From contig NZ_JAKZGD010000007.1 of the NCBI RefSeq assembly GCF_022549495.1, forward strand, positions 174,863-238,862: a stretch of 64,000 nt of DNA. Reading direction: 5' to 3'. The stretch comes from Acinetobacter sp. ANC 4805. Its GTDB lineage: Bacteria; Pseudomonadota; Gammaproteobacteria; Pseudomonadales; Moraxellaceae. The stretch's first letter is position 1, and each line of letters opens with the position of its first letter. The position numbers and the translations under genes were made by a program. Positions 36,808 to 44,911 of the stretch are shown here, in pieces. The notes below the pieces were generated by a model. That model did not search any database. It was not told where the DNA came from and saw only the letters and a program-made list of their open reading frames with translations.

Positions 36808-38328
36808 ATGTCAAATTATGATGTGGTGGTAATCGGTTCAGGCAATGCGGGTTTAACGGCGGCTGTGACTGCTCAGCGAATGGGCAAGAAAACGTTGTTG
36901 GTAGAAAAACATAATATTCCAGGAGGATGTGCAACTTCATTTGTACGTGGTGATTTTGAGTTTGAAGTTGCATTGCATCAATTAAGCGGTCTTGGTACCG
37001 AAGATAAACCTTTTATTATGCGCCAGATTTTCAATGAATTGGGTGTGATGGATAAAGTTCAATTTGTACAAGAAAAAGAGCTTTACCGTTTAGTAATTCC
37101 AAATGAGCTAGATATTACTTTACCTGCAAGCTGGTCAGGTATTCGTAAGGTATTACATGAACAATTTCCGCAAGAAATAAGCAATATCGACCACTTTATG
37201 CAGATTTGTGAACATTTAACGATGGAGAGTTTTAAAACAGTTCCACATGCGCAAAGGTTACAAGATCAAGCATTCTTAGAGGCACATTGTCCATATTTTA
37301 TGAAATATGGTTTTAGAACACTATCCGATGTTGTGAATGAAATTTTTCAAGATCAGAAATTAATTTCTGTGGTGATTGCGTATTGGTATTACACAGGTGC
37401 AGCACCAAACCGTATGTTATTTAGCGATTTAGCTGTCATGTTATATGCCTATGCTGTTTTTAAGCCGTGGCATATCAAAGGTGGATCACAGGCTATGTCC
37501 AATGCTTTACTAGAATCTTTCTTGGAAGCAGGAGGTGAAGCCCGATTTAACTGTGGCGTAGAGAAAATTTTGACTCAGGATGGGAAAGTTTCTGCTGTCC
37601 GTTTGGAAGATGGAAGTATTCACTCATGTCACGCAGTGATTTCTAATGCTAGCCCAATTTTAACCTTCAATGAACTATTAGATATTGAAGCGCCAGAAAA
37701 AATCAAACTAGACTTCAAATCAAGACGCATGGGCACTTCAGCATTTGTGATTTATTTAGGGTTAGACCGTACACCTGAGCAATTAGGTATTCACGTACCT
37801 TCGATGTTTATTTCCAGAACCACAGATTGGGAAAAAGTTTACGATGTGATGGAAACTTTTCATAGCCCAATTAGTGGCATGTTGACCTGTTACAACGTGG
37901 ATGATGCGGATGCTGCACCTACAGGCAAAAGTCAGGTAGTTTTAGTCTGCCTACAATATGCAGATGTTTGGAATAATGTCGCACCAGAACAATATGCCAA
38001 AGTGAAATATGAATTTGCAGATCAATTGATTGACTTGATTGAATCAACAGTTTGCCCAGAAATTCGTACCCACATCGAAGAGTTAGAAGTTGCAACACCA
38101 CTAACCATGATGCGTTATTTAAATAGTCCAGGCGGTGCGATTTATGGTTTTAATCAAAATTCGACCGACTCAGCCTTGATTCGTGATCGTTTAAATATGG
38201 TTGAGGGGCTTTATTTTGCAGGTTCATGGACATCAATGGGCGGATTTCAACCGACTTATACCGCAGGCGTATCCACAGCAAGAGCTGTCGTTAAAACATT
38301 ACAAAAACAGGAGTTAGAACATGTCTGA
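36808..38328 (+). CDS. FAD-dependent phytoene desaturase / retinol saturase-like oxidoreductase
   Basis: 506 residues. The N-terminal dinucleotide-binding motif is VVVIGSGNAGLTAA, followed by HNIPGGCATSF. The C-terminal FAD contact region is LYFAGSWTSMGGFQPTYTAG, as in CrtI/RetSat flavoproteins. Such enzymes add or remove hydrogens at C=C bonds of lipids. There are no carotenoid genes nearby. The 8-nt overlap with the ferredoxin-reductase-like gene suggests that it receives electrons from that protein and reduces a double bond. The substrate is unknown. Confidence 0.82.
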   Translation: MSNYDVVVIGSGNAGLTAAVTAQRMGKKTLLVEKHNIPGGCATSFVRGDFEFEVALHQLSGLGTEDKPFIMRQIFNELGVMDKVQFVQEKELYRLVIPNELDITLPASWSGIRKVLHEQFPQEISNIDHFMQICEHLTMESFKTVPHAQRLQDQAFLEAHCPYFMKYGFRTLSDVVNEIFQDQKLISVVIAYWYYTGAAPNRMLFSDLAVMLYAYAVFKPWHIKGGSQAMSNALLESFLEAGGEARFNCGVEKILTQDGKVSAVRLEDGSIHSCHAVISNASPILTFNELLDIEAPEKIKLDFKSRRMGTSAFVIYLGLDRTPEQLGIHVPSMFISRTTDWEKVYDVMETFHSPISGMLTCYNVDDADAAPTGKSQVVLVCLQYADVWNNVAPEQYAKVKYEFADQLIDLIESTVCPEIRTHIEELEVATPLTMMRYLNSPGGAIYGFNQNSTDSALIRDRLNMVEGLYFAGSWTSMGGFQPTYTAGVSTARAVVKTLQKQELEHV

Positions 38329-39484
38329 GATCAATGTATTTAATGCAGTTTCTGGCTTCCATGAAACCCTAGCATTTAAACAACAATTAGAGCAAACAGG
38401 AACTGATTTTTCAGAGCGTCATGGGCAAGTAAAAACTCTGATTGATCAACTACACCCGAAACGACTTCAGCTTCAGGTAAAAGATATCTTGACTGAAACA
38501 GCAACGACCAAAACCATTCGTTTCGTTGCAACTTCAACCAAACAATTACCTGCCTTTCAAGCAGGTCAATATATCAATCTATTTGTGAACATTGATGGTG
38601 TAAATACAGCCCGACCTTATGCAATTGCATCCATGCCCTTAGAGTTAGATTTTTACGATATTACAGTGAAGAAAGCAGATGGAGGATTTGTTTCACATTA
38701 TCTCGTTGATCAACTACAAGTAGGTCAAATCATTGAAAGCAGTGGCCCAATGGGTAATTTTTATCATAATCCACTTTTTCATGGGCATGAATTGGTTTTC
38801 CTTGCGGGTGGTTCAGGTAGTGTGCCTGCTAGAAGTATGCTACGCGATATATTGACCAAAAATTTAACGTATGATTTCCACTTGATCTATGTCAATAGCT
38901 TTGAAGATGATGTGATTTATGCCAATGAGTTACGTCAACTCACAAAGGAATTTCCGAATTTCAAACTTACGGAGTTTGTTACTCGCCCAAGTGATCTTTA
39001 TCAGGGAACAAGGGGACGTTTAAGCCTAGAGCGGTTGCAAAGTCTACTTGGGGAAAGTCGACAACAAATGTTTTATATTTGTGGGCCAACGCCATTTAAT
39101 GAAAACTGCCTAAAGCTGTTAACAGAAATCGGTATTCCTAAACGTCGAATTCGAATTGAAGCGAATGGTGCACCCAAACATCCAGAAACTCAATTAGGTT
39201 GGCCACAAAGCACTTCCTTAGATCAGATTGTGACGATTACCGTCAAAGGTAAAGGGCACTATCAATCTAGAGTAGGCGAACCATTATTGAATAGTTTGGA
39301 GCGAAACGGTTTTTTTGTTGAAAATGCATGTCGTTCTGGAGAATGTAGTTTGTGTCGAGTCAAATTATTGTCAGGTAAGGTATTTAACCCACAAGAGGCT
39401 CATCTGCGTAAATCAGAACAACAATTTGGTTGGATTTATAGTTGTGTGGCTTTCCCAGTTACAGATATAGAAGTACAGATTTAA
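38321..39484 (+). CDS. FNR-type reductase with C-terminal 2Fe-2S ferredoxin domain
   Basis: 387 residues. After a ~50-residue N-terminal segment comes an FAD domain (RPYAIASMP), an NAD(P)H domain (FLAGGSGSVPARSML, FYICGPTPFNENC) and a C-terminal plant-type 2Fe-2S domain with Cys in NACRSGECSLCRVKLL and YSCVAFP. This is the one-protein electron-transfer chain of many oxygenase and reductase systems. It overlaps the upstream flavoprotein by 8 nt and has AGGAG before its start. It is the third gene of the TetR-controlled operon and is followed by a strong terminator. Confidence 0.88.
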   Translation: MSEINVFNAVSGFHETLAFKQQLEQTGTDFSERHGQVKTLIDQLHPKRLQLQVKDILTETATTKTIRFVATSTKQLPAFQAGQYINLFVNIDGVNTARPYAIASMPLELDFYDITVKKADGGFVSHYLVDQLQVGQIIESSGPMGNFYHNPLFHGHELVFLAGGSGSVPARSMLRDILTKNLTYDFHLIYVNSFEDDVIYANELRQLTKEFPNFKLTEFVTRPSDLYQGTRGRLSLERLQSLLGESRQQMFYICGPTPFNENCLKLLTEIGIPKRRIRIEANGAPKHPETQLGWPQSTSLDQIVTITVKGKGHYQSRVGEPLLNSLERNGFFVENACRSGECSLCRVKLLSGKVFNPQEAHLRKSEQQFGWIYSCVAFPVTDIEVQI

Positions 39485-39504
39485 TATTTTAGACACTAAA
39501 ATTA

Positions 39505-39531
39505 AAAACAGGCTCATAAGAGCCTGTTTTA
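39505..39531. terminator. Bidirectional rho-independent terminator
   Basis: An 11-bp perfect stem, AAAACAGGCTC with GAGCCTGTTTT (39505-39530), has an ATAA loop. T-runs follow on either strand, so it can end the redox operon (+) and the convergent DAHP synthase gene (-). Confidence 0.92.
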
Positions 39532-39545
39532 CATCTATTTAAAGA

Positions 39546-40637
39546 TTAACGATTTGGCAAAACATCTTTTAATGCTTCATGCATTTCTAATAATGCTCTT
39601 TCTGTTGTATCCCAATCGATACAACCGTCAGTCACAGATTGACCGTATACCAAATCACATAGGTTTTCAGGAATATCCTGACGACCGCCTTTGAGATGAC
39701 TCTCAACCATGATACCTACGATAGATTTATTACCATCAAGAATTTGTTCTGTGATGTTTTTGAGAACCAATGGTTGTAAGTATGGGTCTTTGTTTGAGTT
39801 CGCATGACTGGTATCAATCATGATTTTGTTACTTACTTTTGCTTTAGCTAAAGCAGCCTCTGCATCAGCAACTGATGAAGCGTCATAGTTTGGTTTGCCA
39901 TTACCACCACGTAAAACAACGTGTGCATACGGATTACCATTGGTATTAATAATTGCAACCTGACCATTTTCATTTAAGCCAAGGAAGCTATGACCATGTT
40001 TAACTGATTGCATTGCGTTGGTTGCAACTGTTAAACCACCATCAGTACCATTTTTGAAACCGACAGGTGATGATAAGCCCGAAGACATTTCACGGTGTGT
40101 TTGGCTTTCTGTGGTACGTGCACCAATCGCAGACCAAGAAATTAAGTCTTGATAATATTGTGGAGAATTTGGATCAAGTGCTTCGGTTGCACAAGGCAAA
40201 CCTTTTTCATTTAATTCAAGTAAAAGTCCGCGACCAATATGTAGACCTTTCTCAATATTGAAAGAATCATTCATGTCTGGATCGTTGATTAAACCTTTCC
40301 AACCTACGGTCGTACGTGGTTTTTCAAAATAAACACGCATCACAAGGTACAAAGTATCTTTCACTTTTTCACTTAATTCTTTTAAGCGATCGGCATATTC
40401 ATTTGCAGCTTTAACATCATGGATTGAACAAGGCCCAATCACCACAAACAAGCGTTTGTCATTGCCGTCTAAAATATTACGTACAGTTGCACGTCCTTGT
40501 AACACAGTTTGAGATGCAGTCTCAGATAAAGGTAAATCAGCTTTCAGTTCCGCAGGGGTAATTAGAGTTTGAATGCTTTTAATATTAACGTCATCGATAT
40601 CTGGCTGAGAAACTGGATTTGACTGTAGAGTATTCAT
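39546..40637 (-). CDS. aroG: 3-deoxy-7-phosphoheptulonate synthase, class I (AroFGH type)
   Basis: 363-residue DAHP synthase, the first enzyme of the shikimate pathway, which joins phosphoenolpyruvate and erythrose-4-phosphate. It shows VVIGPCSIHD near residue 68, YFEKPRTTVGWKG, GARTTESQTHREMSSGLS, DTSHANSNK and GIMVESHLKGG. The frame extends to a GTG at 40646, but the ATG at 40637 is preferred; neither has a strong ribosome site. Which amino acid inhibits it cannot be read by eye, so the isozyme name is tentative. Chorismate synthase is at 61.3 kb. Confidence 0.93.
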   Translation of the reverse strand: MNTLQSNPVSQPDIDDVNIKSIQTLITPAELKADLPLSETASQTVLQGRATVRNILDGNDKRLFVVIGPCSIHDVKAANEYADRLKELSEKVKDTLYLVMRVYFEKPRTTVGWKGLINDPDMNDSFNIEKGLHIGRGLLLELNEKGLPCATEALDPNSPQYYQDLISWSAIGARTTESQTHREMSSGLSSPVGFKNGTDGGLTVATNAMQSVKHGHSFLGLNENGQVAIINTNGNPYAHVVLRGGNGKPNYDASSVADAEAALAKAKVSNKIMIDTSHANSNKDPYLQPLVLKNITEQILDGNKSIVGIMVESHLKGGRQDIPENLCDLVYGQSVTDGCIDWDTTERALLEMHEALKDVLPNR

Positions 40638-40692
40638 TGCTGTCACAAATTCAATCGAAAGAAGAGGTTATTTTGTCTACGAATATAGCATG

Positions 40693-40750
40693 AAAAGCCG
40701 ATTGATTAACTATCGATTCGCAAAATTGCGCAAAAACAATCGGCTTTTTT
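40693..40750 (-). terminator. Long-loop terminator of the TauE-type gene
   Basis: The 14-nt arm AAAAGCCGATTG plus flanks (from 40693) pairs with CAATCGGCTTTTTT (40737-40750) around a ~32-nt loop that can itself form a small GCAA/TTGC hairpin. It is placed right after the stop at 40755 on the minus strand. Confidence 0.7.
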
Positions 40751-40754
40751 AGAA

Positions 40755-41642
40755 TTAAACCATCGTTGATGAATGGTTTACTTGTTGAACGACAGCAACT
40801 TTATGCGTTTCAACTGGTTTCGGTTTTGCTTTTATTGGGTTCACCATAAAGTTAATGCCAAGTGCAAATAATGTAATACCTAGAATTCGGCGAATTAATC
40901 GTTCTGGCATATGTGAGCTAATTAAAGTTCCAACAATAATTGCAGGAATCGAACCCACAAGTAACCACATCAATAAGCTGAAGTCGACATTCCCAGCAGA
41001 CATGTGGCTTAAACCAGCGACTGCGGTTAATAATACAGCATGCACCACATCTGAACCAATGATACGAATCATCGGTAAATTTGGAAACATAATCACGAGT
41101 GCCATAATACCGAATGCACCAGCGCCGACAGAGGATAGAGTGACTAAAACCCCCAAAACGATACCCATGATGACGATATATAAGCGTTTATGTTGAAGTG
41201 CATGTTGTTCGCTTTCCATATTCGCTTGTTCACGATTACGAAAACGATCAAAGAACTTTTCAATTTGACTGCGAAATACGATTGAGATACCAGTCAATGT
41301 CAACATAAAGCCCAACACCATGGTTAGTACAGCTTTATAGTGTGTTGATTGACTTAGATAATGTTCGAGTATCCAAGACGTGGTAAAAGATGCAGGAATA
41401 CTTCCTAAAGCAAGCCAAAGAACAATTGGCCATACAATATTCAGTTTTTTTGCATGTACAACAGAACCACAAAATTTAGAAATAGAGGCATATAATAGGT
41501 CTGTACCAATGGCAATATGAGGCTCAATTTTGAATAAACTAATCAAAATAGGGGTCATGAGTGAACCACCGCCAACACCTGTAATACCTACACAGAAGCC
41601 AACCAAAACCCCAGCTAAAATAAATTCCATCGGACCGAACAT
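40755..41642 (-). CDS. TauE/SafE-family membrane permease
   Basis: 295-residue inner-membrane protein with about eight hydrophobic segments and two related halves, each with a Gly-rich start: GITGVGGGSLMTPIL in the first and LSSVGAGAFGIMAL in the second. TauE/SafE proteins export sulfite or other organo-sulfur anions; the substrate here is unknown. The frame begins with a TTG at 41648, but the ATG at 41642 is preferred. The C-terminal tail is Lys-rich and cytoplasmic. It stands alone between terminators. Confidence 0.88.
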   Translation of the reverse strand: MFGPMEFILAGVLVGFCVGITGVGGGSLMTPILISLFKIEPHIAIGTDLLYASISKFCGSVVHAKKLNIVWPIVLWLALGSIPASFTTSWILEHYLSQSTHYKAVLTMVLGFMLTLTGISIVFRSQIEKFFDRFRNREQANMESEQHALQHKRLYIVIMGIVLGVLVTLSSVGAGAFGIMALVIMFPNLPMIRIIGSDVVHAVLLTAVAGLSHMSAGNVDFSLLMWLLVGSIPAIIVGTLISSHMPERLIRRILGITLFALGINFMVNPIKAKPKPVETHKVAVVQQVNHSSTMV

Positions 41643-41869
41643 CGACAATATGCCTAATTATGCTAAAACGTGCATATCTTATGCTTTTTTTAGATAAACC
41701 GTTGTGATGAATAATGATTTACTTATGCAAAAAAAAGCTAAAGCATACTGATTTAAGCCAAAAAAGAGTCATTTTTCTTTCTGTATTTACTTAAATTAAG
41801 TTGCTTTGAGTAAGGCTTTTGATTTATGTTTTATATCAATGCAAGGATTGTATTGTAGACTGTTAAAAT

Positions 41870-42235
41870 ATGCCTAAATCCATTCGAATAATTGTTCTAT
41901 TGCTTATAGCGACTTGTTTTATAACAAATAGCTACGCAATGACATTTTCAATGGCTAAAACAACGGATCAAGATGTATTACAACATTTCCCTGAAAAAAA
42001 TGTGATGCAGCATTGTGAAATGACAAAGCATGATACTGTTTTACATGGGAAATTTGATCAATCAAACTGTCACAAAAATTCATGCTGTCTAGCAGTCTTG
42101 TTTGAAATAAATAGTGAATCGAATAAAGAGTATTTTCAAGCAATAGATAAATCGCATCCAAATTATAATAATCAACTCACGATAGGCGTTTATCATCTAC
42201 CTTATCGCCCTCCAAATCATGTCTCATTTTCATAA
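41870..42235 (+). CDS. Small secreted Cys/His-containing protein
   Basis: 121 residues with a clear signal peptide (MPKSIRIIVLLLIATCF up to SYA). The mature part holds four Cys (QHCEM and SNCHKNSCC) with several nearby His and Met. This looks like a periplasmic metal-binding protein, perhaps for copper, but I do not recognise a family. It is followed 30 nt later by a second Cys/His-rich peptide on the same strand. The start is a plain ATG with no strong ribosome site. Confidence 0.65.
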   Translation: MPKSIRIIVLLLIATCFITNSYAMTFSMAKTTDQDVLQHFPEKNVMQHCEMTKHDTVLHGKFDQSNCHKNSCCLAVLFEINSESNKEYFQAIDKSHPNYNNQLTIGVYHLPYRPPNHVSFS

Positions 42236-42271
42236 ATTCAAAATTTTTATTTCAATTTAAAGGACATGATG

Positions 42272-42460
42272 ATGTTTAATTTCAAAAATTTACTACTTTC
42301 AACACTTTTATTGGCTACGACTGTACCTGCTTTTGCCGCAGATGATTGCTGTAAAGATAAAGAGGCAAAAGATCACAAAGCATGTTGTGAAAAAATGAAA
42401 TGTTGTGATGACAAAGATAAAAAGGCTTCAGAAGAAGACCATAGCCATCATGGGCATTGA
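42272..42460 (+). CDS. Cys/His-rich periplasmic metal-binding peptide
   Basis: About 62 residues. A signal peptide ending PAFA precedes a ~40-residue mature peptide with three Cys-Cys pairs (DDCCK, KACCEK, MKCCDD) and a His-rich tail (DHSHHGH), highly charged with Lys and Asp. This composition resembles a metallothionein-like metal buffer in the periplasm. AAAGGA is 7 nt before the ATG at 42272; ATGs at 42266 and 42269 are alternatives. It is probably co-transcribed with the gene before it. A strong terminator follows. Confidence 0.75.
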   Translation: MFNFKNLLLSTLLLATTVPAFAADDCCKDKEAKDHKACCEKMKCCDDKDKKASEEDHSHHGH

Positions 42461-42480
42461 TTTTTAGAACCCTAAGTTTA

Positions 42481-42511
42481 AGCATGCACTACTGATGTAG
42501 TGCATGCTTTT
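42481..42511. terminator. Bidirectional rho-independent terminator
   Basis: A 12-bp perfect stem, AGCATGCACTAC with GTAGTGCATGCT (42481-42508), has a TGAT loop and is followed by T-runs. It also faces the convergent DUF3325-type gene. Confidence 0.9.
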
Positions 42512-42525
42512 ATCCATATGAAGGT

Positions 42526-42807
42526 TTATTTTTTATTTGATTTTAGTTCATTGACCAATAAAACCAGCATAAAGGTCACAGGTGTTGCAAATATCCACCA
42601 ACTGATAAATCCAACGGAGTTTCCATACTTTAGACAAAGTAGGCTTACTGCAACTAGAAAACAGACAAATGCAGAAATACTGATTTGGGTTTTAAAACGC
42701 TTTAAGAATTGTTGTTGAGTGGCTTTTACCTTGGTAATTTGTTTAGCACTAGATCGGTACAGTAAAAACATACCGATGAACGTTAATAAAAGGCTGAAGA
42801 AAATCAT
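42526..42807 (-). CDS. Small inner-membrane protein, DUF3325-like
   Basis: 93 residues with three hydrophobic segments, at the N-terminus, around 47-60 and near 68-85 (ISWWIFATPVTFMLVLLV). It follows the PepSY gene with an ATGA overlap. Small proteins of this type (DUF3325) recur downstream of PepSY genes in iron-uptake clusters. The family call rests on context and topology. Confidence 0.65.
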   Translation of the reverse strand: MIFFSLLLTFIGMFLLYRSSAKQITKVKATQQQFLKRFKTQISISAFVCFLVAVSLLCLKYGNSVGFISWWIFATPVTFMLVLLVNELKSNKK

Positions 42808-44366
42808 GCTTTTACCTCATTATTGGCATTGGCTAATTTTGTTTTGATCTTTTGTGCAGATTTTTCTTGAATAGGTTGAATATTTCTAAAAATAAATACA
42901 GCAAATAAGGCACAAACAAACAGAAATAAATCAATGCGTAAAAATAACCAATAACTTGATAAATCTGAAATCAGTCGATGATTGATTAAATACACGAAAT
43001 CATATGCAGGTAAAGCAAGGGCAATCAGTCCAAAGATAAAAACTTGTGATTTCCATAAATATTGTTTCTTGGTGAAAAAAGCAAGAAGCAGACTAAGCCC
43101 CCAAGCGCTGAAGAAGGTATAGATTTCATAATTGGGAGTGGTTTCAGTGATATGTACAAACCGATTGGCAAATAAATAGCTAAGCATTGCGATTGGTAAA
43201 CCAATAAATGCAGCAATATTTAAACGATCAACCAAGTAATAGCCAAAATGAAATTGTTGAGATTTATTTTGAATCTGGCGTTTTAAACTCCATAACAATA
43301 GCCCCGAAGCAATCATTAAACAGCCTAATATACCAGAGCAAAAGAAAGCGAACCGTAATACAGGTTGTGCAAAAGTTGCCATATGTAAACCATATACACC
43401 AGCATTGAGTGTTGCAACGGCGCTTTCATTTCTGGTATTTGCAAGGACTTTCCCATGCGCATCAAAGGTGATTTGTGCTTGATTCAGTGTGATAGAGCGA
43501 TCTTCTAATTGCTTAAATGTGATAGTCGCATGATCCGTATTTGGATTTTTAACCTCGATAGAAGCTAAAGCCTGATCTCCCCATTGCTGTTTTACTGTTT
43601 CTAATAATGTATTGATAGATCGCATTTCGGTTTTAATGGGTGCTGCTAAATGCTCAGAGTTCTGATTGATACTTCTAATTTCAGTGAAATATTGAAATGG
43701 ATGATCTGGATATAATTTTTTCATTCCCCATGGCAAATAGAGGTAAAAGAAAATCGCTAATCCTGTAAAGGTAATCGTCAAGAAAAAGGGAAGTGCAAGG
43801 ACTGAAGATACATTATGAAAATCTAGCCAAGAACGCTGTGATTTAAAGGTTCTAAGTGTAAAGAAGTCTGTAAAGATTTTTTTGTGCGTAATAATGCCTG
43901 AAACCAATGCAATCAACATAATAAAGGCTGCAATACAAATCATCAGTCGACCGATCAGAATAGGCAAGCCATATAGTTGAAAATGAAAATTATAAAAAAA
44001 GTCTCCACCTTGGGTCGCAGAGAGTTTCAATTCTTGCCCCGTATTAGCGTCTAAATTACGGCATTCATAGCCTCCAGTGGCTTTTTCCCAGTAAATTTTA
44101 TTTACGGGCTCTTCATGGTTCGCGATCTTGAGATACCATGATTTAGCATCGGCTGCATTTCTTTCTAAATATTGAGATGCTGTCTGAATCGCAGTAGCTT
44201 GGTTGATTTGATATTGTGAGAGTTGAGGCTGCATCCACAAATTAATTTGATGACGATAATATGAACTTGTCCCCATCAAGAAAATAGCAAATAAAAGCCA
44301 TCCAAAAACTAAACCTGTCCAAGCATGTAACCATGCCATTGATTGGCGAACGCCTTTATTTTGCAT
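42804..44366 (-). CDS. PepSY-associated transmembrane protein, iron-uptake type
   Basis: 520 residues with five to seven membrane helices and long periplasmic PepSY-like regions. The opening helix region is VRQSMAWLHAWTGLVFGWLLF, a common start of this family, which is found with siderophore receptors and proposed to reduce ferric siderophores. The frame is open to 44453, but the ATG at 44366 lies 2 nt after the upstream stop and gives the family N-terminus. It overlaps the next gene by 4 nt (ATGA). Confidence 0.85.
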   Translation of the reverse strand: MQNKGVRQSMAWLHAWTGLVFGWLLFAIFLMGTSSYYRHQINLWMQPQLSQYQINQATAIQTASQYLERNAADAKSWYLKIANHEEPVNKIYWEKATGGYECRNLDANTGQELKLSATQGGDFFYNFHFQLYGLPILIGRLMICIAAFIMLIALVSGIITHKKIFTDFFTLRTFKSQRSWLDFHNVSSVLALPFFLTITFTGLAIFFYLYLPWGMKKLYPDHPFQYFTEIRSINQNSEHLAAPIKTEMRSINTLLETVKQQWGDQALASIEVKNPNTDHATITFKQLEDRSITLNQAQITFDAHGKVLANTRNESAVATLNAGVYGLHMATFAQPVLRFAFFCSGILGCLMIASGLLLWSLKRQIQNKSQQFHFGYYLVDRLNIAAFIGLPIAMLSYLFANRFVHITETTPNYEIYTFFSAWGLSLLLAFFTKKQYLWKSQVFIFGLIALALPAYDFVYLINHRLISDLSSYWLFLRIDLFLFVCALFAVFIFRNIQPIQEKSAQKIKTKLANANNEVKA

Positions 44367-44368
44367 TT

Positions 44369-44662
44369 TTAATTTAAACCCAGAGATAAGCCAAACAATG
44401 CACCTGCCAAAATCAGGCTTACTCCAGTGAGTTTTAGCAAGGAGTGTGAACAAAAACTGATGATAATAAACAATAAATAAAACAGAATTGAGATAAAAGC
44501 TGCAAGATAAATGGCTTCTGCTTTATTGAGAATATGTATAAAGAGAGAAGTGAGGCTTAAACTCAAATACATCATACAGATGTAACCAATGACGAAAGTC
44601 AAAGTAAAACGATAGAAAACACTCAATAGATAGACAGTTGTTGATAATGTAGATTTGGTCAT
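44369..44662 (-). CDS. Small inner-membrane protein, DUF3649-like
   Basis: 97 residues with three membrane helices. It is the first gene of a three-gene DUF3649-PepSY-DUF3325 type operon. The frame begins with a TTG at 44668, but the ATG at 44662 is preferred. In other bacteria this trio lies directly downstream of a TonB receptor; here no receptor precedes it, and lpxB is divergent. The family call is from context and topology. Confidence 0.65.
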   Translation of the reverse strand: MTKSTLSTTVYLLSVFYRFTLTFVIGYICMMYLSLSLTSLFIHILNKAEAIYLAAFISILFYLLFIIISFCSHSLLKLTGVSLILAGALFGLSLGLN

Positions 44663-44911
44663 AAACAATCGTATAAAATGCAGAAAATAGAGAATTAATT
44701 ACATATGGAAATGATTCTTGTTAATGTTAATGACTTTATAAAGATCAAGCAATTGTTCATTTATCGTAAATCTAGATAGTATTTTTAAAAAATAATGTTA
44801 TATCAGATTAAAAATGATCTTCATTGATCGTGAACAAATTGTATAGTTACATTTGATTCGATGTAAAATCATTCCGTTAGTGTTTTTTTAAATTTCAGTG
44901 GGGCATTGGTC
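44663..44911. promoter_or_regulatory. Divergent control region between the PepSY operon and lpxB
   Basis: This 249-nt AT-rich spacer has no coding region. It contains two weak Fur-like sequences: an imperfect match near 44713-44731 and the inverted repeat AATGATCTTCATT at 44813-44825. Neither is close enough to the consensus to call firmly. No terminator or RNA element is seen. Confidence 0.4.

Noticed and set aside
36808..39484. Carotenoid biosynthesis cluster
   Set aside because: Only a CrtI/RetSat-like protein is present. No phytoene synthase, cyclase or geranylgeranyl synthase is nearby, and the partner is an FNR-2Fe-2S protein.
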